A stretch of 64,000 nucleotides of DNA from Ilyonectria destructans (taxonomy: Eukaryota; Ascomycota; Sordariomycetes; Hypocreales; Nectriaceae): contig JAHEWK010000003.1 of assembly GCA_020740775.1 (NCBI GenBank), positions 1,612,001 to 1,676,000 on the forward strand, in the 5' to 3' direction. Shown here piece by piece: positions 41,735 through 53,388 of the stretch (positions are counted from its first letter, which is position 1; every line of letters starts with the position of its first letter). Under the pieces are notes generated by a model that saw only the letters and a program-made list of their open reading frames with translations, had not been told where the DNA came from and searched no databases. The position numbers and the translations under genes were made by a program.

Positions 41735-43314
41735 GGTATATACGTAACCTGGCAAAATGCATTAGCTCAAGCACTAAACCTTTTTTAACTGTGTCAGTAC
41801 GAACCGGCAAAGCTAGGCCAAATCTGGTGGGTTTATAGGCCTGCAAAGAAGGAGTTTTGCTCGAACTGTTTAACAAAGAAACGTCCAGGACCCGACACTC
41901 GTAAATAGGTGCACGTGCGGTTTAATAAGAAATGAAATGAAATGGCGGGTGTTGCCAGACGTTTGACGCAGCACTTTAAGTACCCAGGTATAGATGACTA
42001 CTGTAAGGGCTTTGCCCTCTGCCATTGGTAGCAATTCACCTGAGTATGTCTAAACCGGCCAGTAAAGCTCTGCCTTTCTTACTGCCTAAAACCCCCCGCA
42101 GCTGACCTTGCCATCGCCACCTGTTCCCCACCAGATGATGACGTTGATTTTCTTAGCGCTTACTCCCAGTTGGCGAGTTTGAGGCGCCGTGTTATTATTC
42201 GGCTTCTGTTTCTTTCAAGGCGTCTTGAAACTGAAATGGACCATCTGAGCTCAAGCTGGTCTCTTTTCCCAACCAAGCTTAGCTTCCGGCTCTTCAGAAG
42301 AATAAAATGGGTATTGTTGTGTGGCTAACTGCTGCACCGCCTCTTGTCAAGCAGCAGATGCAACCCCAGGGGCCGAGTTGCCTACCATATCGATCCAAAG
42401 AACTGCAGATGGAACATTGAGATAGCATTTTCAGCTGTAGTTAAGGTTAGACTAAATGCACCCAAATATTTACACAAAAAGTTACCTATTTAAAAAGACA
42501 GCAAGCTATGAATATAATAGAGTACGATATATATATAAGATACAAATCTATTCTTCTCTTTCTAATTATTCTTGCCTGTAGAGGGAACAGTTAAGGACTC
42601 AAAGTTAGTTATCTTATCTATTATTTCACTTCCTCCTAGCCTCCCACTACCCTACACCCACCATCCCAAACTGAACGGCACTGAAGTTAATTCTCTCACT
42701 TTGATTTTCTAGTATAGAAGCATATTCAAGTTGTTCCCGATTTCTCGAGGGGATGACGCCTTGGATGCAAAAGCTCTGTCTCGAGGTACAAGCAGACAGT
42801 ATATAGCCGAGGGTCGCACTGGCCAGAACCATACAGACATAATAGGTGACCGTAAAAGCATTGTGTTTCGAAATGCTTAAGTTGTAGGAGAAATTGGGTT
42901 ATTTTGCCCTTTTGCCATGCACCCCTTTAGTTATCTTCACGATCCTGTCCTAGTCTGAGGGTGGACTTGTTTCATCCTTCAATCAAAATGTTTCTGAATT
43001 TCAAGTCATCGCAGCCACTGTCTCAAATTATGATTATTGAGGTGCCGATGATGCGATTATTACAAAGGGAGGTGTGGTACTAATAAGCAAAGGAGCCTTT
43101 GACCATAATTGCTACCAACTTCAATAACTAGAATACGGGCTCCTAGATACCTTATAAGTATATATAAGAAAGATATCCCTTACTTACTCTTATAAGCCTA
43201 CCTATATAATAGATCTTATTCACACTCTAGCAGTATAAAAAGTTTTATAGTTTTAAATATACCGCCCCCAGTGCAGATATAGATAGCCTGTCAATCTGAA
43301 GATAACTAATTGCA
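41735..43314. other. AT-rich gene-free region
   Basis: No gene is seen. Parts (42430-42600 and 43130-43270) are strongly TA-rich, with TATATATATA runs, suggesting RIP-mutated repeats beyond recognition. Confidence 0.45.
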
Positions 43315-43386
43315 GCCCCATTAGCTAAGTAATATAGCGTGTCACTAGTAATAACAAGATCACTGTTTCGATTCCCGTACGGGGCA
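43315..43386 (+). pseudogene. tRNA-Thr(AGT) pseudogene
   Basis: It is the same length as the intact tRNA-Thr at 35553 and differs at seven positions, five of them G-to-A. Three of those five are in TpG contexts, the pattern RIP leaves on this strand. The changes destroy the invariant D-loop GG (AAGTAATATAG), unpair the acceptor stem (GCCCCAT), weaken the anticodon stem and put two mismatches in the T stem (ACTGT/CCCGT). The anticodon loop is unchanged. It should not yield a functional tRNA. Confidence 0.85.
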
Positions 43387-43465
43387 ATACAAAGGACCAA
43401 GACCGTCGGGTTCACCGTGTTGGAGAAGTAGTTGACAAATGAAGTTCCTTTGCACCCCCCATAGC

Positions 43466-44711
43466 CTACTTGTCGGCAACAAAAATAACCTTGTGCGTTT
43501 TCATTTCATTAAATATTTCATACCCTTGCACCGCCTCACTGAGTGGCATGATCGTCTCTGTCATAAAGCTGTCGCTGAGATTAGTGGCCATGCTATTGCA
43601 CTCCCCTTCGAGGCACCAAATGTGGGACTTACTTCAACAAGTGCTGTTTCTTCTCCAGCAGTTCGAGAGCCTCTGTAAATATACCTGCAACAGAAACCGG
43701 TTAGAGACTGAGAAAGGGTGACGGTTGAATAGTAGATGTACTTCTCACTGGGCATCTGCCCATCTTAATAGTCAAGTTTTTGCCGTACGCTTGATTTCCA
43801 GTCCATGGAATCTCACCATTGTGCACACCGACACTCGAAATGATCCCCCAAGGGCGAAGCAGCTGGAATCCCATCTCAAGAGCCGAACTATGGCCCACAA
43901 CCTCGATAACAGCATCCGCCCCACGCCCGTTGGTTAGTTCCAGGACGCGCTTAGAAAGCTCCTCCCGCTGGGTTTGGTAGTTCCATGGCTCAGCACCGAG
44001 ACTCCTCGCGGTTTCTAGGCGGTCCTCGATACCATCGACGGCTAGCAGTGCCTTGGGTTTGTATTCGCCTGCGGCGATCAAAGCACAAAGGCCGACAGGG
44101 CCGCAGCCAATCACGACGACAACGCTTTCGCTGACAATCTTGGGCTTCAGCCCGCTGAGCGCGTTGGACGCCGCAAAGTAGCCAGTCGGAAAAATGTCTG
44201 CCATGAGACAGAGCTTCAGGTCCTCGATGCCACTCGGGGCTTTCACCACGGTCGCTTCCGCCAAAGGCACTCTGACGTATTCGGCCTGCGCGCCATCAAG
44301 CAGCGGGCAGCCAAAGAGGAGGCTCTTTTCGCATCTGGATGAGAACCCCTGCAAGCAGTAAAAACATACCCCGCAGCTCACCGTGAACGGGCTGACGATG
44401 AGATCGCCGAGCTTCAGATTTCGAACATCGGAACCGATTTCATGGACGGAACCCGTGAATTCGTGGCCCATGATGAAGCCCGGTTTGGAGGGCTGGTGAC
44501 CACGGAAGACATGGAGTTCGCTGGCCAAAGACGAAATAAGCGACGTTGTTCCTCTGAAGACAAATGGGTCTACTTACCTGCCACATAATGCGGTGTATCG
44601 AACCTTGACGATGATGTCCTTGGGATCCTGAATGGTGGGGATTGGCCTCTCTTCCACAGCGACATTTTTCACCCCCTTCAAGACGACCGCGCGCATAGTT
44701 TCAGAGGGCAT
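43466..44711 (-). CDS. Zinc-dependent medium-chain alcohol dehydrogenase
   Basis: Four exons (44711-44578, 44520-43742, 43684-43633, 43574-43466) with 57-58-bp introns join in phase to 357 residues. Catalytic zinc ligands are C43 (TALCGSELH) and H64 with E65 (IMGHEFTG). The structural zinc site is complete (C94, C97, C100, C108 in CGVCFYCLQGFSSRC). The Rossmann fingerprint VVVIGCGPVGLCAL spans about 179-192. The C-terminus IMPLSEAVQGYEIF…VIFVADK is typical of class-III-like fungal ADHs. It would oxidise an alcohol or reduce an aldehyde with NAD(P). It is transcribed away from the acyl-CoA ligase at 45476 across a 764-bp shared promoter, so co-regulation is likely. Confidence 0.88.
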
Positions 44712-45475
44712 TGTTGAAGCTTGGTAGATGGCCTGGGTTAGTATGAAGATCCGAAATTGGATGCACAACCCGGTCACACTGGGATCGTATTTTATCCTGG
44801 TGATGGTGCGTCGCCTGGACTCACCAAAGCGAGAGTGGAGATGCTTGAGCAGACCTGCATCACACTGACTAATGGGCCTCGGCACCGGTTATCCTAACTC
44901 GTCTAACTCCTCACCTTAAGTTCGCTAGATCTCATACGGAAACATGACGCAGTGGGGTGCGGGGTTTGCATTGGCGCTAGTTAATCATGCAGAATGATGA
45001 AAATGAAGTGCCACGAATTGTATTTCCGAAGCGCTACAGCTTGCTATCTCGGTTGTGGCCGTGTTTTATTTGCTGGACGCATGCGTACGACCACAGCGTG
45101 TACCGCACCGTGTTAGTGCCCGATCCGCCAAGATCGGACCTGGCCCCCAACGCATGAGAAGAGCAGGATCAGATTGATGAGATCCGAGACCGGATTGTGT
45201 TTCAATAAGAGGGACATTTGCCTCTTATCTGGAAAGGTAGGTTGCCAGCCCGGGGTGGTCACACGGAGTTGCCATGACTAATTCCCGATGCCGAGGATCT
45301 TTGCGGAAGTCAATCCCGCATCGCTGATCTCTACCCCACGATTCGAGTTGGCACGGAAGCGCCCGCACCGAACCCCCAATGTCTATTAATATTTGGCAAA
45401 TCAATTTCTCTACACCGAACCGAACCTTCGTTTAGCTTCCCATCCGTCGGTAAACCAGCTTAGGAACCGTTGACC
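44712..45475. promoter_or_regulatory. Shared divergent promoter, ADH and acyl-CoA ligase
   Basis: This 764-bp interval separates the ATGs of two divergently transcribed metabolic genes. It is the natural place for common control of the cluster. I did not identify a specific binding site with confidence. Confidence 0.4.
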
Positions 45476-47236
45476 ATGATTTTCAAGTCTCAGAGCCCCG
45501 ACATCAACCGTGAGTGACCCGTATCCTGACGTTTGCCCCTCATTCCCGTCTGCACTCAACTACTAACTCCGCTCTTAAATCTAGTGCCCAAGAGCGTCTC
45601 ACTATGGTCGTGGCTGTTCGACTCCCCTCACTCGCGCTTTTCCGAGCTTCCTCAAGACAGCATCCGAGGGTTTACTGATGTCTTCACGAAGAAGCATTTG
45701 AGCTTCCGCGATCTGAAGAGCCACGCTACTCACCTCTCAACTGCTCTCAAGCGCTTCCACAACCTCCAGGAAGGCGACGTGGCCATCGTCTACGGCCGGA
45801 ACAGCATCTGGTATCCCGTAGCCACCCTGGCCGTCACGCGCATCGGTGCCATTGCCTGTGGCGTGTCTCCAGAGTATAACGTCGAGGAACTGTCGCATAG
45901 TTTACGTGTGAGCGAAGCAAAGATCATTTTCACGACGGCAGACTTGGCAGACAGGGCATATGCCGCTGCTGAGAACTTGTATATCCGCAAGGAAAATGTC
46001 ATTCTTCTCGATGGCCAAGGCGACGGCATTCAGAGCATCCCGGCGCTGATTTCCAAAGCCCAGGCTCTTGGCGAGGCCGCGGAAGCACCTTTGTACGAAA
46101 TACCGCAAGGAAAATCGAATTCCGACGTGTGTGCTTTCCTATGTTTCAGCAGTGGCACTACTGGGCTTGCAAAGGCCGTTATGATTTCCCACGGGAACAT
46201 CATCGCTCAGTGTCTGCAGGTACAGGAAATTACTCCATCTGACCACACCAAGATCCTGGCCGCACTGCCATTCTACCATATCACGGGGATAGTGCATCAG
46301 CTGCATTTTCCCATTTCGACCAATGCCCACGTTTATGTGCTCCCGACATTCACCCTGGATACGCTGCTCTCGACGGTCGCAGAATACAAGGTCAAGGAGC
46401 TGCTGATGGTACCACCCATTTTGATCCGTCTGGTTCGGGATGAAGCTATTGTGTCTAAATATGACCTCTCGCACATAGTTCGGTTCTCCTCTGGCGCTGC
46501 GCCTCTATCGAAGGAGATCATCGCGCTTCTAGAGAAGAGGTTCCCCGGCACTGGCTTCAAGCAGGGCTACGGCATGACCGAGTCATGTTCTGTCATCACC
46601 GTTCACCCACCTTCCAAGTACGCCTACAAGTATGCCGACAAAGTGGGTACGATTGTTGGGTCGACAGAAGTGCGAATTGTTAACCCGGACACGCAAAAGG
46701 ATTGCGGCGTAGGTGAAGCTGGAGAGATTTGGGCGCGAGGGCCGCAGGTGGCCATGGGCTACTTGAACAATCCCGAAGCAACTGCCGAGACGTTTGGCAA
46801 GGACGGGTTCTTACATACGGGCGACATTGGAAAAATTGACGAGGAAGGCTTCCTCTCTATCACGGACAGGATGAAGGAGATGATCAAGGTCAAAGGCATT
46901 GGTGTCGCGCCCGCCGAGCTCGAGAACCTCCTCCTCGGACATGCCTCTGTTAGCGACGTTGCAGTTTGCGGTATTCCTGACCATCTCGCTGGAGAGAGGC
47001 CAAAAGCGTATGTAGTGCTGAAGCCGTCGCTCGCATCTTCGCCGGAGGAAACAGGGCTCGCATTGATCAAGTACGTCAAGGACAAAAAGGCGAGATACAA
47101 GGCCATTGTGGAGATCGAGATGGTCCAAGAGATACCCAAGAGCGCGGCAGGTAAGATTCTCCGACGAAAGCTCCGGGAGGCGTCAAGCAGCGGGAATGTA
47201 GTTGTTCGGGATGAGCCTACCAGGGCGAAGTTGTGA
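45476..47236 (+). CDS. Acyl-CoA ligase (4-coumarate-CoA ligase-like, AMP-binding)
   Basis: Exons 45476-45509 and 45585-47236 join across a 75-bp intron (GTGAGT…CTAG) to give 561 residues. The adenylate-forming motifs are complete: P-loop SSGTTGLAKAV (from S200), YGMTES, the ATP-binding HTGDIG aspartate, ITDRMKEMIKVKG hinge, and the catalytic lysine in KSAAGKILRRKL. It activates a carboxylic acid to acyl-AMP and then acyl-CoA. The extreme C-terminus RAKL is a canonical type-1 peroxisomal targeting signal (AKL). With the acyl-CoA dehydrogenase downstream on the same strand and the divergent ADH, it probably feeds a peroxisomal beta-oxidation of an aromatic or fatty acid. The exact substrate cannot be read from sequence. 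Confidence 0.9.
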
Positions 47237-47700
47237 GATTTACACGGTGGCCAATTACGTTACTCTAGATAGCCATAAACTCAAGCTCAATATTTAAACC
47301 GCTTGCTTGCAGTTCTCCTTCATTTGACAAGATGTCGGAACTCGGCGTATCGATGTCTTCCCCGCAGCGAGGTTGCATCCCCTGGTGCAAGTATGTTTGG
47401 ACAATTCCGTAGATCGCCCCCCCGCAGTCCCAAAATAGCGAAGCTCGGGTTTGGAGAAGGCGAGCCGAGGCACGGAGTGAAACCCGACCATTCTTTGACT
47501 TAGTCATGACCTCTAGCGAGCTACTGCAGTAAAGCACAGTGGCAGTATTAAAGTTCCTGCACCCCGCGCCTCCAATTGCTTTTATTGACCGGAATACCAT
47601 CACTCATCCATCCTTTATCCACGCAGAGCAGCTCTATTTGTGTTTACCGCTGTATTTATCCCTTGCTCTTCCTTTGCAGCTCTCACCTTACTCCTACGCC
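47237..47700. other. Intergenic, ACAD promoter
   Basis: It lies between two same-strand genes. A pyrimidine-rich stretch (TCCTTTATCC…CTCTTCC) precedes the ATG at 47701. No gene is seen. Confidence 0.45.
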
Positions 47701-49375
47701 ATGGAGCTATCCGCCTCTGCCAGGATCCCCGCTCTTGTTGTTGACAAGGTCAGCAAACGAGCCAAGGAGCAGCTTGACCAGGTACTGTATCTTTCGCCAT
47801 GCCCTACAAATGTGCTCGTTCTCATTCTCAAATATAGGTGGAGAAATTCGTGCAAGAGAGATGTCTTCCAGCCGACGCCATCTTCTCCAAGCAGCTTGGA
47901 ACTGACCCCAAAGTGCGCTTTTCCACCGTGCCCAAGATCCTGGACGTCTTGAAAGCGGAGGCGCGTCAGCAGGGGCTATGGAACTTGTTTTTGGCCAAGG
48001 GCCACTATGCCGAAGGCGGCGGATACACCAATCTTGAATACGCCCTGATGGCCGAGCAATTGGGACAGAGCTATATTGCGAGCGAGGTAATGCACTCTGA
48101 CCTGCTTCTCGCTTGAGAACACCAGGTTTAAAGAGCAACTAAAAAGAACACACGGCGCTAACATGTCGACTCGCAGGCAATGAACTGCTCCGCTCCTGAT
48201 ACTGGGAACATGGAGGTCCTTGCCAAATTTGGAAACGCCGCCCAGAAGGCGAAATGGCTCGCGCCCTTGCTCGATGGCAAAATTCGGTCGGCGTTCCTCA
48301 TGACTGAGCCTGACGTGGCGTCTAGCGATGCCAGAAACATCGAGTTTCAGATGACTAAGGATGGTAATGACTACATCCTGAATGGCAGTGTAAGAGACCC
48401 TCCCCACGGTGATCGCGCGGATTCCTTTCCCTCGAATATTCAGCTGATACCTTTACTCTCTGTCTAGAAATGGTGGAGCAGCGGAGCAGGCGACCCGCGA
48501 TGTGAAGTATACATCGTCATGGGCAAGACGGATGCCGAAAACCCGAATCCCCATCACCAACAGTCGGTGATTCTTGTCCCCACCCGTACACCTGGAATCA
48601 CCGTCCATCGTATGCTGTCCGTCTTTGGCTATGACGACGCGCCGCACGGTCATGGCCACATCACGTTTGAGAATGTCCGCATCCCGGCGGAAAACATGGT
48701 CCTCGGCGAGGGCAGGGGTTTCGAGATCATTCAGGGCCGCCTTGGTCCAGGACGAATCCATCACACGATGCGATGCATTGGCGCCGTAAGACATCCCACC
48801 TATCCTTGGTTTGACTGATATTCAGAAACTGATCGTGGAAACATCTCATTTAGGCCGAGCGCGCCCTCGACTTAGTCATTGCACGTATCCATGAACCGAA
48901 AAAGAAGCCCTTCGGCAAGATGCTTCACGAATACGGCTCCGTCCTGACCAAGGTCGCCCAGGCCCGTGTTGACATCGACGCATCTCGGCTGATCGTACTC
49001 AACGCGGCGCTCAAAATCGACAACGGCAATGCCAAGCTGGCCTTGAGGGAAATCGCCGAAGCCAAAATCCTCGTGCCCCAGATTCTGGGTCGCATCATCG
49101 ACTTTGCTATTCAGGTTTACGGTGGCGCCGGCGTCAGCCAAGACACGCCGCTGGCGTACATGTGGGCCAACGCGAGGACCATGAGAATCGTCGACGGGCC
49201 GGATGAAGTCCACCTGCTGCAGATGGGGAGGCTCGAGGCTCGCCGGGCCCAGGCTGTGCGGGAGCGACTGGAGAAGATCAAGACCCTGGAGACGACGCTC
49301 GCTGAGCAGTACAAGGTGCAACTGACGGACCCTCTCAGCATGGGGTGGACATCTGAGACTAAGCCCAAATTGTAA
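47701..49375 (+). CDS. Acyl-CoA dehydrogenase (ACAD10/11-like)
   Basis: Five exons (47701-47781, 47838-48086, 48177-48389, 48468-48785, 48854-49375) with 56-90-bp introns, all between codons, give 460 residues. Signatures are [13 protein letters not shown], the FAD-proximal [26 protein letters not shown] (characteristic of the ACAD10/11 group), [20 protein letters not shown], and the C-terminal [20 protein letters not shown] followed by [13 protein letters not shown]. It catalyses FAD-dependent alpha,beta-dehydrogenation of an acyl-CoA. The C-terminus KPKL is a weak PTS1-like tripeptide (PKL), which would place it with the AKL-tagged ligase if functional. It is probably the second step after the upstream ligase. 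Confidence 0.9.
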
Positions 49376-50114
49376 CGACTGCAACTACCCTTACAATAAC
49401 ATGCTTTAGACCTACTTGAATAAATTGGATACTACTATTAGTAATAGGAAATTCTCATCTTAACTTGCTTCCAGGTGTATTTCCGAGAGATGGACTCCTG
49501 CTATGAAAACTATCTCTTGCCAATAACAATCTGTCGGTAGTTTGTGGCGATGCTCTTCATTGTACCCCAAACAGAGGCGTTGTGTCTTGCCGTCCTCTGC
49601 CAACGGGGATTAAGAGGGGGCTTATTTTCGAACTTGGTTGCTTACAGTATCTGTCTCCTTGGTTTTGTTCATCTTGGCATAGTCCGTATCCGTGGAGATA
49701 GCGGTCCAGGTGGCTAAAGGACGCGGAAAATCGTGTATCTTAATACGGCGTAACTCGACACCGAATTTACTTAAAATATCTTCACGCCCCATGTACGTCG
49801 TCAACTTAATCCTTGCGCTGACCCTTAGCTACGGTCAAAGTTATGAGCCAAGTCGTGATTGTAGTATTATCTTTTATCCTCTAATCTGTTTTTATCACGG
49901 TATAGTCAGGTCCTACGCCTGATATGCAAGGTTCCTTTATGCATGGAACAATACAGGTCGAGGGGACGAGAAAATATGTTGAACTTTTCAGTATACAGTG
50001 CCTTTGCCGAAGCGCCGCCCGTATTAATTGTCCGTAGGAATCCATCCAGGAAGCCCAATTGCTACTGATCTCTACCCTACCATTTGTAACGACTTTTACC
50101 AACAGCGGACAGCC
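49376..50114. other. Intergenic
   Basis: No coding signal is supported. It holds the ACAD 3' region and the leader of the cysteine-rich gene at 50115. A 60-codon frame at 49622-49804 (-) has no motif. Confidence 0.45.
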
Positions 50115-50842
50115 ATGGCACGAACTACGGTCGCCGCCCTACTCACGAGTCTGGCGTTCACGGGCACCAGTATCGCATCAGGTACCACCACACCCCCTAC
50201 AACCCCAAGTGTCTCTCAGCTTAGCTTACGTTGTAGTTCTCTACCATCTACAATCAAATGCAATATGGAAGGCAAGTCGAAGGGCCTTAGCCAAATGTAC
50301 CCAATTGTCTCCATCAACGTCACAGATGTCGAGGACTGCTACACAACTTGTACCAATCAGTTCTGGAACGAGCGCTGTGTAGGATGGCCTCCACCCCAAG
50401 CACGAATAGTTGCAACCTTTTTGACTACGCTGTCAATGTCAATTACTACGCAGAAGATTGCACGGGCACATTCCTTTGGGACAGGGCGTGCTTGGAGTGC
50501 GACGGTACACGCGCTACGACTTCTGCAGCGCCAACTTTCACCGCTTATCTCCCTCCTGACTCCAAATGCAATGTCGAAGGGAGCTGGAATCCGGAAAACC
50601 TCGAAGAACTCCAAAAATCCTGTACCCATATCGGTGCCTCGAAACCATGGGGCTGTTGCGAGTATTACCTTGATCGCAACTCCTGGGGCCGCTGCAGATC
50701 ATGGGTTTATATGCTAAGCGAGGAAATGTGCGAGTTATTCTCGGTTACTATCAACGTCGGTTTCGTTTCAGAGGTTGGAACTCGTAAATATTTCTATGAT
50801 AGGATGTGCCGGCAGTGCGACGAGGAAAACGGGTTTGCATAG
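50115..50842 (+). pseudogene. Secreted two-domain cysteine-rich protein, frameshifted
   Basis: The ATG at 50115 starts a signal peptide (MARTTVAALLTSLAFTGTSIASG) and a domain beginning RCSSLPSTIKCNMEG…VEDCYTTCTNQFWNERC. Between about 50380 and 50430 the coding frame shifts by one base. The second frame then supplies the rest of domain 1 (NSCNLFDYAVNVNYYAEDC…LWDRACLECDG) and a tandem second domain (KCNVEGSW…CTHIGASKPWGCCEYYLDRN…MCRQCDEENGFA, stop at 50842). The two domains are homologous (CNMEG/CNVEG, …RACLECD/…RMCRQCD). An intron cannot explain the shift: the only GT…AG pair there is 31 bp and does not restore phase. Either the gene is recently broken or the base is a sequencing error. Confidence 0.6.
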
Positions 50843-51691
50843 CTGATAATGCACTTGTGTCACCGGGTGGTTCCAGACTTTTGTTGTGCAATTGCAGCCC
50901 CTAATTTCCAGTGCGTGTGGCCTTGAATTCCAGTGCGTAATGGACTGCATCACGGTGGAGATGTGGCCTCAAACTCAGAGACATATATAGCCATCAATAA
51001 GATTGATAATTGTAATCGCGGTTCTGAAAATGCCACGAACCGTTGTTTGCAATGAATACCAATGCCTTGAAGGTCCAACCCAAACCGAGTGAACTGGGCT
51101 TGTAGTACGGAACTGTTGCTGTCGCGATCTTGAAAAACCCAGCTGGGGCCAGCATCAAGTCCAATCAAACCGCTTTACCTCGTCATCGCCAACAATAGGA
51201 CTCTGAAGGTTGAATTTGAACAAGGAATGATGAAGACGTGTTCAATGGATGTGCATGGAGATCCATCTGTTCACCGCGATTGCTATTCCGTAGGATCCAT
51301 ACCTGTTGTGAGAACAAGTGGCCCATCCTTTGTTGAATCAAACCTGAAACTAAAGCATTGAGGATTTTCGGTGGGCTTATTACACCTTCTCTTGTTTACG
51401 CTTTGTTCCATTGATATTACCTGAACAGCCCTACTGTTTGACGAAAACAAACGTATCTGCTTGAACAAGGATTCTGCTCAACACGTTTGTCAGTAAATTC
51501 TCCCAGATAGTATATCATGAGGCGCATAACCTTATCCAACACCCCGGACTGAGAACCAACACCCCAGACAGAGAATCCACAGCTCACGGAGGCAATCAGC
51601 ACCCCGGACAGAGAAATCAGCACCCCTCACGGAGCAGTGAGCACTTCACACAAAGAAATCAACTCAATCAAACATCGTACAAGTTTCCAGT
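50843..51691. other. Intergenic with degenerate 20-bp minisatellite
   Basis: No gene is seen. About six degenerate copies of a CACCCCGGACAGAGAA(AT)CAG-like unit lie at 51538-51660, in the probable promoter or leader of the gene at 51692. Confidence 0.5.
51538..51660. repeat. Degenerate minisatellite, unit about 20 bp
   Basis: Recurring (A)CACCCC(G/A)GAC…GAGAA…C units, alternating with diverged CTCACGGAGG-type versions, end about 30 bp before the ATG at 51692. Confidence 0.6.
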
Positions 51692-52717
51692 ATGTGTTTG
51701 TGCATTATCACCCACCAGACCAGGTGCGAGACTCGCCGTCCTGTCGTTGTCAACGTTGACAGTGACTATACTATTTTCCACCCTTATGAGCGACCCCCAC
51801 CATGTCGCCACCAAGAAATCATGTCTGAAGTGCCGTGTTGCCCTTCACATGGACCTTGCTGCACCCATCGCCAATGGAGAATTTGCAGTGCTACCGGCGA
51901 GGACCCCAAATGCGATAGGTGGGAGATTATCCACATGGTCGTTTCCGGCTATCACGAACGAACTCTTCTCTCCGGACTGGAGACGCAGCAACGTCGATCA
52001 GCCAAATCCCAGATATCCGCAAACGCCTCCGATAGCTACAGAAAGCTCAGACACAAGTTCTTCGACACCGGAGCTGCGGTTGCACATTGGGCTCATGAAG
52101 CTAATGAGCTCGGGAACCTCATATACAAAGAAGCTGAATCCGAGGATCGCAAAGACATCGCTCGGGATCGTTTCGAACTGGTCTTTGATGACTGGCAGCG
52201 CAATGTCGAATGTTTAAATAAGCTAACGAGCCTATGGGATTCGAACGCTGACATTGGCATAATGGAGGCTTGCGCGTCAAACAGACTCGAGTTGCACCCA
52301 TACGCCTGGTACTATCAGGCTGTACCTACGCTAGGCTCTGAGGATACTCTCACGCCTACCCAGTGGCTTCAAGTCTTTAAGCAAGGGGGCATACATGGAC
52401 AACAGGTAACTACTCCGTCCGCAGACCCGCCCGCATACCGCGATGAGGATATGCTATCCGCCGTGCTTCCTATCAGCCCCATTGAGCGTTGTTGGGCAGG
52501 GCAACCCCCGCCAGTGTTCAAGACGATAGACTGGAAGGGACCTCCTACTAGAAGGGCAAGCCTCCCCATGAGTCCCAATTCAACGCTTGATACATCACCG
52601 CAGCCACAGGTTGCCGAAAATACCAGTGTCCCACTTCCAGAGAATGGGAGGAAGCGAAAGCAAGCTGAGACTCCTGCGGGCGAGAGGATGACTCGATCTC
52701 GGTCGAGGAAGATTTAA
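51692..52717 (+). CDS. Orphan protein with C-terminal nuclear signal
   Basis: This is an intronless gene of 341 codons. The N-terminus MCLCIITHQTRCETRRPVVV and the following CC/HGPCCTHRQW cluster are rich in Cys and His. The middle is helical (HWAHEANELGNLIYKEAES). The C-terminus is basic (GRKRKQAETPAGERMTRSRS) and looks like a nuclear localisation signal in a disordered tail. I know of ascomycete hypothetical proteins with this kind of MCL-start and layout but no assigned function. No signal peptide or transmembrane helix is present. The long frame with coherent composition supports a real gene. Confidence 0.6.
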   Translation: MCLCIITHQTRCETRRPVVVNVDSDYTIFHPYERPPPCRHQEIMSEVPCCPSHGPCCTHRQWRICSATGEDPKCDRWEIIHMVVSGYHERTLLSGLETQQRRSAKSQISANASDSYRKLRHKFFDTGAAVAHWAHEANELGNLIYKEAESEDRKDIARDRFELVFDDWQRNVECLNKLTSLWDSNADIGIMEACASNRLELHPYAWYYQAVPTLGSEDTLTPTQWLQVFKQGGIHGQQVTTPSADPPAYRDEDMLSAVLPISPIERCWAGQPPPVFKTIDWKGPPTRRASLPMSPNSTLDTSPQPQVAENTSVPLPENGRKRKQAETPAGERMTRSRSRKI

Positions 52718-53388
52718 TGAACAATGTAAGGTTTGACCGGAGATCTGGAATTATCAGAGACCCAAACAAGGTAGCGGGAGCTTCGGTATAGACAGCAGCA
52801 ACTTTGTTCAACTAGAGATGCAGAATAGATATGAAGGTAGTGTACGGGGATTTTGATAGTAGGAGGAGACAATTCTGATATATTTAGTAACTATTTGTTT
52901 TCTTTTAGTTTTACTCAATATCATTAGATGGATCAAAGCTACGCTGTTCTTGTAAACATTAGGAGCTCACATTGAGCAGTGCAACTAGTACTAGAAGATA
53001 CAATAGCTTGACGGTAAGTTGTTTGCGGCACAGTGAACTTTTCAAGAAGGTTCTAATTCAGCCGTTCTATCTTCAACTTTGAAAACTGAACCTGGGCCTT
53101 CGCAACTGTAACATGCACAACGAAAACGCAGTAGATGCAAACATCAGGTTCACTCATCCAGAGATTCAACAATTATAATAAACTAGGTCTAGCTAGTCCA
53201 AAGGAATCCTACAGCTCAATCAGAGTATCCCAAAGTGGGGATATGGAATTGATGAACACAGCTAACAATCTAATTAATCATTCTCGGTCGGCAATCTCTA
53301 TTTACAAGATGCCATAACAGTCTTACCAATTTCCCACATCCTATTCTCTTGGCAAATTTAATGCCGGAATCATTACATGTCTGTCAAT
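52718..53388. other. Intergenic between convergent genes
   Basis: AT-rich 3' flanks; no gene is seen. Confidence 0.45.

Noticed and set aside
50388..50418. 31-bp GT…AG interval as an intron repairing the cysteine-rich gene
   Set aside because: It is too short for a spliceosomal intron in this group, and removing it does not restore the downstream frame.
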